From: Oenanthe sinensis
Lineage: Eukaryota; Streptophyta; Magnoliopsida; Apiales; Apiaceae
Length of the DNA: 64,000 bases
NCBI GenBank assembly: GCA_028671895.1
Contig: CM053800.1
Location: 14,591,886 to 14,655,885 of the forward strand
Direction of reading: 5' to 3'
Positions 25,185 to 37,185 of the stretch are shown in pieces (position 1 is the stretch's first letter; each line of letters begins with the position of its first letter). A program made the translations under genes and the position numbers. The notes below the pieces were generated by a model. That model was not told the DNA's origin. It did no database searches and saw only the letters and a program-made list of their open reading frames with translations.

Positions 25185-25638
25185 TAAAGTTGTTGAGTTG
25201 AAAGTGATGGAGAAGCTTGAAAAAATTAGTTAGGGTTCGTAAAAAGCTCTGTGAATATTTTTGCCTTAGAAATCAATTGCAATAAACAAGTGAGTAAATT
25301 GTATGAAAAATTCTATTTTGTTCAAGTTGCATACAATACACACGAGTCTACAGCTTGTCTCCGGTCAAAAGATAATTGTTACCGCCTATTTCAAGTCATT
25401 TGAACATTTTAAATGCAATCAGAGTCTGCAGGCGCGAATTTTAACCGTTTCAGAGTCTAGGCGATAATTTTCTCAGAGTTTACTGACTTTCAGAGTCTAC
25501 AGACTCGTCAGAGTCTAAAAACTAGACTCTGTCAAGGTAAAATACCAAACAAAATGTTGCACTAACAATTAATCACAGTGTGTTAAGACAGGGACTATAA
25601 TTAAAGTACATACCTTGCTTCTTGTAATTTTTTATCAC
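25185..25638 (-). promoter_or_regulatory. E3 spacer between pol and extra ORF, with motif array
   Basis: 454 bp between the pol stop and the extra-ORF start. It holds five exact CAGAGTCT/AGACTCTG words at 25420, 25451, 25491, 25509 and 25523, plus near matches, the same word that is arrayed in the E3 LTR. I see no clear TATA box between the array and the ATG. Candidate internal promoter region for the extra ORF. Confidence 0.5.
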
Positions 25639-27392
25639 TTACATATTTAACATACCTAATTCACCTACCAGTCTGAGAAAGGTAGACTCATCAAGTGGTT
25701 TTGTTAAAATGTCTGCAATCTGTCTGTCAGTTGGAACATAGTGAAGTGTCACAGTACCATTTTCAACATGTTCTCTAATAAAGTGATACCTGACATCAAT
25801 GTGCTTTGTTCTGGAGTGTTGAACTGGATTCTCTACAATTTTAATAGCACTAGTATTATCACAATACATAGGAATATTTGAGAATGTTAGTCCATAATCA
25901 AGTAATTGATTTCTCATCCACAGAATTTGAGCACAGCAACTTCCAGCTGCAATGTATTCAGCCTCAGCTGTTGAGGTTGATACAGTCTGTTATTTCTTGC
26001 TAAACCAAGAAATTAATCTGTTGCCAAGAAACTGACATTGTCCTGTTGTGCTTTTCCTATCTACTTTGCATCCTGCATAGTCAGAATCTGAATAGCCAAT
26101 TAGTAAAAAATCTGACTCTCTAGGATACCAAAGTCTAAGAGTTTGTGCCCCCTTGAGATATCTAAAACTTCTTTTCACAGCTATTAAGTGTGATTCTCTA
26201 GGGTCAGCTTGAAATCTGGCACACAGACAAGTTGCAAACATTATATCTGGTCTACTAGCAGTTAAATATAACAATGAGCCAATCATACCTCTGTAACTAG
26301 TGTTGTCAACTTTCTTACCCTTTGGGTCAGAGTCTAGCTTAGTAGCTGTTGACATGGGAGTTTTAGCAGATGCAGAATCTTGCATATCAAACTTCTTCAA
26401 CAGTTCTTTTACATACTTTGTTTGATTGATGAAAATTCCATCATCATTCTGTTTGACTTGAAGCCCCAAAAAGAAGTTTAATTCTCTCATCATGCTCATT
26501 TCATAGTTTGACTGCATTAGTTGACTAAACTTTTCACAGAGATTATCATTAGTAGATCCAAATATAATATCATCAACATAAATTTGGACAAGCAAAATAT
26601 CACCTTTATATTTTCTAATAAAGAGAGTTTTGTCAATGGTACCTCTTGTGAATCCATTTTCAAGAAGGAATTTTGAAAGAGTTTCATACCATGCTCTAGG
26701 TGCTTGCTTCAATCCATATAGTGCCTTGTCTAACCTGTAAACATGATCAGGAAATTTTGGATCAACAAATCCTGGTGGTTGCTCCACATAGACTTCTTCT
26801 TCCAATTCTCCATTTAAGAAAGCACTTTTCACATCCATATGATACACCTTGAATTTTGAATGAGCTGCAAAGGCTAGAAACATTCTAATAGCTTCCAATC
26901 TTGCTACTGGTGCAAAAGTTTCATCATAGTCAATTCCTTCCTCCTGTGAGTATCCTTTTGCAACTAGCCTTGCTTTATTTCTTACTACAGTTCCATTCTC
27001 ATCAAGTTTATTTCTATACACCCATTTTGCACCAACCACTGATCTATCTCTAAGTCTTGGTACAAGTTTCCACACTTTATTTCTCTCAAATTCATTCAAT
27101 TCTTCTTGCATTGCAATAATCCAATCAGGGTCTTGCAATGCTTCCTCAATTTTCTTGGGTTATTCTTTGAGAGAAAACAGCTATAAAGACATTCATTTTG
27201 AGTGGTTGTTCTTGTTTGTACACCACTCTCAGGATCACCAATTATCAAGTCAGGAGTGTGATTCCTTGTCCATTTTCTAGCAGGTGGAAGATTGGTTCTT
27301 GAACTTGAAACTCCCCCTAAGTCATTTGCATCTTCTGTATTTGAGTGAAATTCAAATGAAGAGGCTCCCCCTAAATTGCTTGACTCTGACAA
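25639..27392 (-). pseudogene. E3 reverse transcriptase-RNase H, nearly complete but interrupted
   Basis: The piece 27392-27096 carries the IIGDPESGV and NECLYS blocks before RT, then a frame break near 27160. RT is open from 27138 to 25990 (382 codons): KWVYRNKLDENG, MDVKSAFLNGE, LYGLKQAPRAWYE, the YVDDIIFGS active site, SLLYLTASRPDI, and RNase H starting at GYSDSDYAGC with its first catalytic Asp. One TAA at about 25990 interrupts RNase H just before STAEAEY. The rest is open at 25917-25639, with CDNTSAI and the C-terminal LTKPLDEST and GELGML blocks. Close to E5 and E6. Confidence 0.9.
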
Positions 27393-27467
27393 GAGTTTAG
27401 AGTTGCTTGATCCAGACCCTGATGAGTTAGACTCTGTCTGTCTAGACTCTGTCTGGATAGACTCTGT

Positions 27468-28955
27468 CTAGGTAGACCCTGACCTGTTAGACTCTGAATT
27501 ATTTGGAGTTGAATTTTCTGGCTCCCCCTCAGAATGTGCAAGTTCCTGTGTTAGTTCAGGATTTATTCTAGGGTCTTCATCCTCTTCTTCTTCATTTATC
27601 TCAGAACTTTTTAGATTTTCAAATTCCAGTGTTGTAGACTCTGACTCATCCTGCAATTTTGTAAACTTTTTATCATCAAATGCAACATGAATAGATTCCA
27701 TAACAATTTTGGTTCTGAGATTAAACACTCTGAATGCTTTTGTGTTCGATGCATATCCAAGAAAGATTGATTCATCTGCCTTGGCTTTGAATTTGCTTAG
27801 ATTTTCAGGATGTACTTTCAGTACATAACACTTGCATCCAAATATGTGAAAGTGTTTCACACTTGGCTTCTTGTCCTTTATCATTTCATAGGGAGTCTTT
27901 CCATGCATGTTTATTAGAGTGCAGTTTTGAGTGAAACATGTTGTATTGACTGCCTCAGCCTAAAAATATACTAGCAGCTTAGACTCTGCCAATATTGTTA
28001 TGGCAGCTTCTATGAGTGTCCTATTCTTTCTTTCCACAACTCCATTTTGTTGAGGAGTTCCTGGCGCAGAAAATTATTGAGTAATTCCCTTTGATGCACA
28101 GTGGTTCTCCATGATTGAATTCTTGAATTCAGTACCATTGTCACTCCTCAGAATTCTTACTGTTTTCTTTGATTTTCTTTCCAGAAAAGTGATATGATCT
28201 ATTATGTGTTGTGAAGCTTCATCCTTTGAATGTAGAAAGAAAACCCATGTGAATCTTGTAAAATCATCTACAATAACAAGAGTATATTTATTTTTATTAA
28301 TTGACATAACATTTACTGGACCAAATAAATCAAGATGCAGTAAATAAAAGGGTTCAGAAATGGTATTTATTGTCTTGCTCTTGAAGGATGATTTCCTTTG
28401 TTTTCCAAGTTGACATGCTTCACAAAGTCCATCTTGTACAAAATCAACCTGTGGTAATCCTCTTACAAGATTCTGTTTAACCAACTTGTTGAGTGTTTTG
28501 AAGTTGATGTGTGACAGTTTCTTGTGCCATTTCCAGCTTTCTTCAGTTGAGGCCTTGCTGTATAGACATGTGACTTCACTGTTTATGCAATCCTCCAAGC
28601 TGGCTTCATAAATGTTATCATGTCTGTGTCCTTTGAAAAAAACAATGCCTGTTTCTTTGTGAGTCACAAGACACTCTTTGTTGTCAAAGCCAGTATGGTA
28701 ACCTTTGTCTCCAAGTTGACTTATGCTTATTAAATTGTGCCTTAAGCCATCAACTAGAGCTACTTGTTCAATGATGACATTCCCAAGTACAATCTTGCCA
28801 TATCCCAGTGTTTGTCCTTTGTTTCCATCTCCAAAGGATACTTCTGGGCCAGCCATTTCCTCAAAGTCTGTAAGCAGGGATTTCTTTCCAGTCATATGTC
28901 CTGAGCATCCACTATCCAGGATTAGGGTTACTTTCTTTACCCTAGTTCCCTGCAT
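27468..28955 (-). pseudogene. E3 protease-integrase, interrupted
   Basis: The first piece, 28955-28074 (293 codons), has the protease active site LDSGCSGHMTG at its start, the VSFGDGNKG flap and the pre-integrase WHKKLSHINF. It continues with the HHCC-type zinc site ending CEACQLGK and the integrase core with HLDLFGP, VDDFTRF and RSDNGTEF (two catalytic Asp). A stop near 28075 cuts it before the PQQNGVVERK block, which is still readable. The C-terminal part is open at 27908-27468 (PYEMI, HIFGCKCYVL, FLGYA). The pol frame is offset from the gag frame as in E5. Confidence 0.9.
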
Positions 28956-28966
28956 ACATAAAGCAA

Positions 28967-30142
28967 CTAGTTAGATGTTTTGAGGACCCAAATAGTTTTA
29001 GATCCTTTTCTACTAATTTTAGGAGAAACAGGCTTAATAATTTTCACCTTTGGCTTACTTGTCTCTTTTGTTGCTCTAGACTGTGGTGGAGTCTTAACAG
29101 TGTCATACCAACTCTTATCAATAGAAGATTTTAGCTCATAAAAATTGTAATACAAATCATGATAGTCCCTACACATATATATATATAATGAAATATGCTA
29201 CCACAGTGATAACAAGGTTTCTGTGGTATGTAGTGACTTTTCAGAGTCTGAGAAGGACTAGACTCTGATTTCATCTCAATTTTTGTTTTACAATCTATAG
29301 CTAAATGGTTTTGGTTGCCACATCTATAACACTTCTTTCTAGGAGCATTAGGATCTTTTTGATAATTATTAGCCTTATTGATGCCTTCCTTACCATTCCT
29401 ATTTCTCCTAGTTTTGGTGGACTCTGATAAGTTCTCTAGCCTTTCTTTCAACTTAGACTTAGACAAGTACCCTATGTTTATAATTTTCTTAGAGTTATTT
29501 GCCCCTGTTTCATCTGTCTTTGTGTCAACAACAGGGGGACTATTGACAGATGAATTTGTGGCTTCAGTTTTTTCTTTAGGGATCACAAACTTAACAGGAA
29601 CAAATGTACTTTTGTCTTAAGTCTTATTAATTTTGCTAGCTTCTTCATTGTTATCATTCTCAACAATACGTCTTTTGTCTTGACTCTTGTCATAGCCTAG
29701 ACCAGCAGTTTGACACACGTTTTTATTATTGAGAATTTTTTAAACTTTTCTTCCAGAGTCTGTCCAAACTTTTAAGCCTTTCTTCTTCTAGTTCTTTCCT
29801 AACATAGTCATAGGCCTTCAAAATTTCAGTGTAGTTATGACTATATTTCTCAGAATCCTTTTTGTATTGTTCCATTAATAATAACTCAGATTCTACATGA
29901 CAATTCCTTTTAGTTAAGGTTAAATTTTCTTCTCTCAACCTTTCACTTTCACTAGTGAGAGACCTACATGTTGTCATTATTTTATTAACCTCACTTTTCA
30001 CAATCTCTATGCCATCAGAGTCTAAATTAATTAAGGATTCAGGAGTAAAGATTTATACCTGAGTTTTAGGAGATGAGGGTTCTTTGGGAGACTGTGATTT
30101 TCTTGAGGAGGATGCCATCAGTGCTAGATTTTCATAATCAAT
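28967..30142 (-). pseudogene. E3 gag, third part
   Basis: Gag resumes after E4 at 30142. It holds the NLALMA block, a Glu-rich coiled coil at 30001-29726 and two CCHC-type knuckles near 29330 and 29215 (CYRCGNQNHLAIDC and CYHCGSIFHYIYIC). It ends in a basic tail that stops just after an IWVLK block near 28967. Several stops and shifts. E5 shows the same domain order in one open frame. Confidence 0.85.
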
Positions 30143-31735
30143 TGTTAGTATTGGTGTCCTAGAGACTATACTTTTAATGTTTTATTGAAAACAATTAAGG
30201 ATTATGTTTTATGTGATTATTTAATTATTATTTATTATGTCTTTATTTACTGCGTTATAAATTGAAAGGATAATAAATGTCCTTGGAATATTAATACGTA
30301 ATATATATCTTTAAGTATGTGACTTAAAAATGAGATTATATGAATAATATTTTATTCCTAAAATTCCCTAGTCAAGTATTATTATTTAAGGGCAATAATA
30401 ATGCAATAAGACTAGTATGTTTGTTGACGGATGACCACATCTCATTGGTCATAGGTATGGTGATACTAAAGTCAAGAACATAAGTGTATGTATCAATACA
30501 TGACACTGGAAAGACCCGCCGTGAGATTCTACATGTTAATAAGTGTCATAAGAAATCTCACTGTGATAATGATGTAATGATCCTCTGACTTGAAATCATT
30601 ATATTTCTATACGAGAATTAGTATACTTTGATTACACTCAAAGTTACCTTTAACCGGGTAATGATAAAGGTGTACATTGGGTATGCTATGAATCGTATGA
30701 GGAATATGAATGATAGATATAGGATTTAACCCTCCAATTCTAGGAGTGATATTATTGGCCTCTTGATTGAGTGAGACTATGAAATGCACGGCCATGCTCA
30801 AATATTGATTTGTTTAAATAGTCTACTCATTGATCAAGGAAACCGAGATTAAACGTTGAAGAGGATGACACTATACATGCCTCGAGTTTGATCTATAATA
30901 TAAGGTTAAAGGGATTATATCATATGGAACATTATTCACGAAAGGTTTAATTGAATCACCAATTATTATTGTTACTTGGGTAGCAATGATGTATTACTAG
31001 ATGCCGCTCATTTTTTATAATTTTATTATTAGATAATAAAATTATTGCCAACGTAATAATAACCTAAAGGGTCACACACAAAGAACGTCAAAACGGAGGT
31101 TTATTTAAATTATGAATTTAAATATATTATTGTTATTCGAATTTAATTATTGAATTAATTAAGTGGGACTTGATTAATTATATTAGAATTCGGATTTAAT
31201 AAGTATTATTATTATTCGAATTTAATTATTGAATTAATTAAGTGGGACTTGATTAATTATATTAGAATTCAGATTTAATAATAATAATAACCCAAAGTCA
31301 TAATGGGTTTTGGAAACCACATGGATTAGGGTTAGGCCCAAAATCTCTCTCTCCCCTATATATACATAATGATGTATAGTATTAGGGTTTAATCATCAAA
31401 TTTCGTTTTTAGAGAAAAATTCTAGCTGCTCAACATCAAGAGAGGCTAGAGAAAGAGAGAGAGAGAGAGGTAAACAATTCGGCTAGTACTGATTCCGGTG
31501 ATCGTAGGACGATCGGGCGTTCGTGTGGACTTCTTTAGAGAGCAAATCTTTGCAACAAAGGACTGCTGTGATTCATCTTTTTGGACCTCCATTAAACAGC
31601 ATACGAAAGCTTTGTTAAGGTACATATTTCTTCACCATAATCATCCAACGTTATACATGGATCTTGTGATTAGGTTTCGATTTTTTTATTGTTTTTATGT
31701 TAATTCCGCTGCGTTTTGATGCCCGAAACCCTTCA
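30143..31735 (+). repeat. E4 5' LTR
   Basis: TGTTAGTATT...CCTTCA, 1,593 bp. It matches 37186-38771 with about 27 base differences, plus small length changes in a GA repeat near 31460 and at 31635. A shorter duplication of about 75 bp (TTATTCGAATTTAATTATTG block) occurs twice at 31130-31280. Related to the E2 LTR along its length. Confidence 0.95.
31357..31364 (+). promoter_or_regulatory. TATA box of E4 5' LTR
   Basis: TATATATA after a CT-rich tract (CTCTCTCTCCCC). The same box is at 38400-38407 in the 3' LTR. Confidence 0.6.
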
Positions 31736-31736
31736 A

Positions 31737-31748
31737 TGGCATCAGAGC
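31737..31748 (+). other. E4 primer binding site
   Basis: TGGCATCAGAGC, one base after the LTR end. Same initiator tRNA-Met-like variant as E2. Confidence 0.85.
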
Positions 31749-33553
31749 TACGTGTATAATGGGATGATTTAGTTATCTGTTTAACAGTTTTTCGATGTAT
31801 GTAAACATATATATGATATGCCATGACTATATATTGATATATATGTTTTATATGATTTTGAATATATGATATTCATGTGTTGTATAATCATGGGATGATT
31901 GTGTGTATTGCTGTATGTATATGATACATGTTTGTTCTTGTTATGGAAATCGTATTCGATACGAATTCTGAAACGGCTTCGGTAGATTTTCTGAAATCTG
32001 TGTCCAGTGTCCGATTTTCACAAACGATATGTGTTTTCTGACTGGAATCGTGTCATTGAGAAATACTGAAAAAGTCAGCCTCGTGTCTGTAAGCCGTTTG
32101 ATGACGTTACAGGCCCCGAAACGGCGATTTATTATTTTCTGAAATTTATTTGATTTTCTGAAATTTTGAAATTTATTATATATGATTATATTATATGTTT
32201 ATATAATCTGAGATATATTACATGTGTTATGTGATAACATGGTGGATGGTTATGGCCTAAATACCCATAGGATAGTGGTTTTGTTTTATGGTTTTGGTTT
32301 CTAAATACGACTTGCATGTCGTTTATTCATTGTAATTGTTAATCTCGAATGTAACTCGAGTTCTTCTTGTAATTTCATTAGAATAGATTTATTTATTATT
32401 CAATGTAATTGTTCAATGGAGACTTGGAAGCAAGGAAGCTAGGAGGCAATTCAGATGATGGAGCAATGAATAAGATAAAGACATGTAATAGTGTAGTATT
32501 TGAAACTACCATAGATTGACCTTGATAATTCCATTAGCTTGGAAATATCACATAGGATGTGGCCATAACCAAACACGTTTAATTTATGCACAATACATAT
32601 ATGTATATGAATGCATGTGTAGATATGTATGTGTTGGAATGATGTATGTATTAGATACGACACCCATGCCATGTCTGCTTAAGAAAGATAAAATCTGTAA
32701 CGATTCAAGATTTTAAAATTAACAAACGATCATGAGATTCTTGTGTTTATGAAATATAGATTTTTAAAACACGGAATTAAATATTGATTTTTGATATCTA
32801 TAACTGGGATTTTCTGACAAAAACGGATATGCGTATTCGTAAGGCTGATGGGTTTTAAGTGTGACCACTGGTATCCTCCATCTACCTGGGAAATGAACAA
32901 TTTAAGATATCAATTTGAAATATTTGGTTCAAGGAAAAATTGAGGATCTCTTTATGATGTGATCATGATCGTTATAAATTTTCTAAACCCCTTAACAAAA
33001 TATTAAGTTTTACTCAGATGCTTTCCAATGAATGAACACTCATCGAATCCTAGATCGATTAGGGGAAGGACTGTCAGTGGCAGGGGACTCCTATCTATCG
33101 TGGTGAGATGCGACGAATATAAACGGTTATATTCGGCCGTTGTATCATTGGGTATAACTTAACTGAGTAGTCATAATAAGGTGAAAATAAACGGTTATAT
33201 TCAACCATTATGAACTTAGAAGCATAGAGTTTGGTTAAAAGTCTATTAGATAGATAAGATCAATCGTTGTTCACCAAACTATCCAAGAATTATATATGAT
33301 ATAATTGACAACTGTTGTCTACCTAAATAATCATTTTTTAAGGACTTCCAGTGGTTGACTTAGGACATGACGAAATATGGATCTTGGCTCACTAGAAAGA
33401 ATTATGGGATATACTTTCCAAATTAATAGTAAGGGCTATTAATTTGATAAAAATAGTGGGAGATATATTATGAATATATCATAATCATTTGAACATAATA
33501 ACTCAGACAATCTAATGTTTATTTTATGCATTTTAAACATTGTAGATATTTAA
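31749..33553 (+). other. E4 5' leader with twin ACGG-loop hairpins
   Basis: About 1.8 kb without a credible gene. At 33115-33134 GAATATAA and TTATATTC pair around ACGG; at 33183-33202 GAAAATAA and TTATATTC pair, with one mismatch, around the same loop. Both hairpins and their surroundings are almost unchanged in E2. The position, 350-440 bases before gag, suits an RNA packaging or dimerisation signal, but that is inference. Confidence 0.6.
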
Positions 33554-34368
33554 ATGGCAAACAATACAAATACTTTCTCCATACGAGCAACCCTTGAGAA
33601 GGACAAGCTGACAGTAACTAACTTCCTGGATTGGTATAGGAATTTGAGGATTGTCCTCAGGCAAGAGCGTAAGCTCCATGTCATTGAAATTCCTTCACCT
33701 GCTCCTCCTGCTGAGAATGCAACTCGCGTTCAGCAAAATGCTTATCAAAAGCATATTGATGATGTGAATGATATTGCATGTCTCATGCTGGCAACCATGA
33801 GTGTTGAGCTTCAAAAACAACATGAGCATATGGATGCTTATGAGATGATTGAACACCTTCAAAGAATGTTTGAGGGACAAGCTCGTCAAGAAAGGTTCGA
33901 TACGAGCAAAGCACTGTATGCTTGCAAACAGGGAGAGCGTGAACCTGTTGAACCACATGTTCTGAAGATGATAGGTTATATTGAGTATCTTGATACTTTG
34001 GGTTTCCCGATTGGTTTGGAAGCTCAGATTGACTTAATCTTGCAATCCTTGAACCGCAACTATACTCATTTTGTTATGAACTACAATATGAATGAGATAG
34101 ACAAAACACCCACTAAATTGTTGGCCATGTTACGAACTACTGAAACCAACATGAAAAGGCTGAACCTGCTGCCATGTTGATGGTAGATAACAAAGGTAAG
34201 GCTAATAGGAAAGGCAAATGGAAGGGAAAGAAGAAGATTGGATCTGCTTTTGGTCCCAAGACAAAGGCTAATCCCAAATAGGCTTTAAAGCCTAAGGGTG
34301 TTGTTGCAAAGGGTGATTGTCACTACTATGGTAAACCAGGTCATTGGAAGAGAAACTGTCATGCTTAT
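33554..34368 (+). pseudogene. E4 gag, interrupted
   Basis: Open for 208 codons from the ATG at 33554. The capsid domain (copia gag, UBN2 type) shows NFLDWYRNLRIVL near residue 25, ACLMLATMS near residue 75 and LKMIGYIEYL near residue 135. A frame break and a stop at 34180 end it; a further in-frame TAG lies near 34278. The zinc knuckle at 34318-34359 reads CHYYGKPGHWKRNC, so its second Cys has become Tyr. Role by family: virus-like particle protein. Not functional as it stands. Confidence 0.85.
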
Positions 34369-35797
34369 TTGGAGGATCTGAAGAAGAAGAAGAAGGCTGG
34401 TCAAGCTTCTGATTTAGGTATTTATGTTATAGAGGTCAATTTGTCAACTTCTACATCATGGGTATTGGATACTGGATGTGGTTCTCACATTTGTATAAAT
34501 GTACATGAACTACAAAGGAGTAGGACTTTGGCTAAAGGAGAGGTCGACCTACGAGTTGGCAATAGAGCAAAGGTTGCTGTTTTAGCTGTAGGGACTTATT
34601 ATTTATCATTGCCCACTGGGCTTATTTTAGAACTTGAGAACTGTTTTTACGTGCCTGCAATTTGCAGAAACATTATTTCGGTTTCTTGTTTAGACAAGAA
34701 AGGTTTTGCATTTTAATTCAGAACAATAGTTGTTCCTTTTCTTTGAATAATGTTACCTATGAGGTTGCACGTTTATTTAACAGTTTATATGTTCTTGATT
34801 TAGACACTCCTATCTATAATGTGAATAACAAACGTCTTAAAATAAATGACTCAAATTAAACATACCTCTAGCACTGTCGTTTAGGCCATATAAATGATAA
34901 GCGCATTTCCAAGTTACATAAGGATGGATACTTGGATAAGTTTGACTTTGAATCATACGAAGCATGCGAACCTTGTCTCATTGGAAAAATGACTAAATCT
35001 CCTTTTACTGGACAAGGTGAAAGGGCCACTGAACGATTAGAACTTATACATAGTGATGTATGTGGTCATATGCGTACTAGGACAAGAGGTGGCTTTTACT
35101 ACTTTATCACGTTTACTGATAATTTCAATAGATATTTGTATCTTATGAAGAACAAATCCGATACTTTTGAAAAGTTCAAAGAAACAAAGCAGAAGTAGAA
35201 AAGCAAACTGGCGGAAGTATTAAGACTCTACGATCTGATCGTGGAGGTGAATACTTAAGCCATGAATTTAAGAGTTTATTAAAAGAGTGTGGTATTGTAT
35301 CACAACTCACTCCTCCCGGAACACCACAATGGAATGGAGTTTCTGAAAGGAGGAATCGTACTTTGTTGGACATGGTATGATCGATGATGAGTCATACAGA
35401 TCTTCCAATTAGTTTATGGGGCTACGCCCTAGAGACGGCTGCTTATACACTTAACCGAGTTCCTACTAAAACGGTTCAGAAGACTCCATATGAGATATGG
35501 ACTAAGAAACATCATAGCATGTCATTTATGAAAATATGGGGATGTGAAGCATTTGTGAAACGTTTAACTTCTGACAAGTTAGGACCTAAATCAGACAAAT
35601 ATAATTTTGTGGGATACCCAATTGAAACAAAGGGTTATTCATTCTATAATCCTTCCGAGAACAAAGTGTTTGTTGCTCGAACTATAGTTTTTCTTGAAAG
35701 AGAAATGCTTTCGAAGAAAAACAGTGGGAGGATAATAGATCTCGATGAAGTTCGAGGCCCACAAGATAACATTGAATCAATGGAGGAACTTGAGTAG
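34369..35797 (+). pseudogene. E4 protease-integrase, interrupted
   Basis: Protease is open at 34369-34716, with the active site VLDTGCGSHIC near residue 32. A frame break follows near 34715. The pre-integrase piece has GHINDKRI near 34885. The integrase core is open at 34932-35198 with CEPCLIGKMTKSPF and HSDVCGH (first catalytic Asp), then shifts. SDRGGEY (second Asp) and the PQWNGVSERRN block with the Glu lie at 35230-35360. A TGA at 35380 comes before the open C-terminal part 35384-35797 (WGYALETAAYTLN, PYEIW, WGCEAFVKRL). Most catalytic residues survive but the frame does not. Confidence 0.9.
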
Positions 35798-35817
35798 GAT
35801 GTACAAGACCACAACAC

Positions 35818-37165
35818 TGCTCAAGAAACACAGGTTATTCGTAGGTCTAGTAGGATTCGCCATGAGCCTGAGAGATATTATGGATTTCTCTTAACTCAAG
35901 ATGGTGATGTGATGCTTATCGACGAAGATGAGCCTCTCACCTACTAAGATGCTATGAACACTCCAGAATCCAAGAGATGGCTGGATGCCATGAAATCTGA
36001 GATGGAATCCATGTATACTAATCAAGTATGGACTTTGGTTAATCCACCTAAAGGGGTAAAACCTATAGGGTGCAAGTGGGTTTTCAAGAAGAAGACCGAC
36101 ATGGATGGTAATGTACAGACCTATAAGACACGATTGGTGGTAAAAGGTTTCAAGCAAATTCATGGTATTGACTATGATGAGACTTTTTCACCAGTGGCTA
36201 TGGTCAAGTCCATCAGGATTTTGCTTGCTATAGTGGCTTACTATGATTATGAAATCTGGCAGATGGATGTCAAAACCGCTTTCTTAAATGGGAGCCTTGA
36301 AGAAGATATGGATGTGTGTATGACACAGCCTGAAGGTTTTGTGGATCTAAAGAATGCTGTAAAGGTATGTAAGCTGCGTCGATCCATTTATGGATTGAAA
36401 CAAGCCTGAAGGAGATGGAACATTCGTTTTGATGAAACTGTCAAAGAGTTTGGGTTTATTCAAAATAAAGATGAACCATGTGTTTACAAGAAGGTAAGTG
36501 GGAGCAATGTGGCATTCCTATAATTATATGTTGATGATATATTAATAATAGGGAATGACATTCCTTCTTTACAGGCTTTTAAGACTTGGTTGAGTAAGAA
36601 TTTCTCAATGAAAGACTTAGGCGAAGCGACCTATATTTTAGGTATCAAGATCTATAGAGATAGATCAAGAAGAATGATCGGCCTAAGTCAGAGTAGATAC
36701 TAGTCTAATCCAGGTGAAGGTCACTGGACAGCAGTCAAGAATATTCTTAAGTACTTGAAAAGGACTAAAGATTAATTCTTGGTATATGGAGGAGGAGATA
36801 AGCTGGTAGTAAAAGGTTACACCGACGCTAGTTTCTAGACAGACAAGGATGATTCGATTTCTCAGTTTGGATTTGTGTTTTGTCTAAATGGAGATGTTGT
36901 ATACTGGAATGCTTCACAGCTGAGACAGTTGTTGATTCTACAATAGAGCCTGAGTATATTGATGCTTGCGAAGCAGCCAATGAGGCTGTTTGGGGATGTA
37001 CTTAGGAGATATCACCTAATTAATAAGATTAATAATCGAGGGGATATACATATATGTAAAGTGCATACAAATGATAACATTGCAGATCTATTGACTAAGG
37101 CTTTGTCGCAGCAGAAGCACGAAGGTCATACTAGTTCCATGGGTATTAGATACATGAGAGATTGA
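35818..37165 (+). pseudogene. E4 reverse transcriptase-RNase H, interrupted
   Basis: RT is open at 35954-36409 (KRWLDAMKSEM, CKWVFKKKTDMDG, MDVKTAFLNGS, RRSIYGLKQA). A TGA follows where the family has Ser. YVDD is intact at 36527-36538 but directly preceded by a TAA at 36521-36523. RNase H pieces follow (KYLKRTKD near 36755, GYTDASF near 36815) with stops. Its last part is open at 36959-37165 with ADLLTKALSQQKH. Part of RT between YVDD and RNase H is missing near 36700. Confidence 0.9.
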
Positions 37166-37174
37166 CTCTAGTAC

Positions 37175-37185
37175 AAGTGGGAGAT
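37175..37185 (+). other. E4 polypurine tract
   Basis: AAGTGGGAGAT directly before the 3' LTR. Same as in E2. Confidence 0.85.

Noticed and set aside
30607..30801. 64-codon frame on the minus strand repeated at 37650-37844
   Set aside because: Inside the E4 LTRs; a duplicate by LTR identity, on the antisense strand, not a gene.
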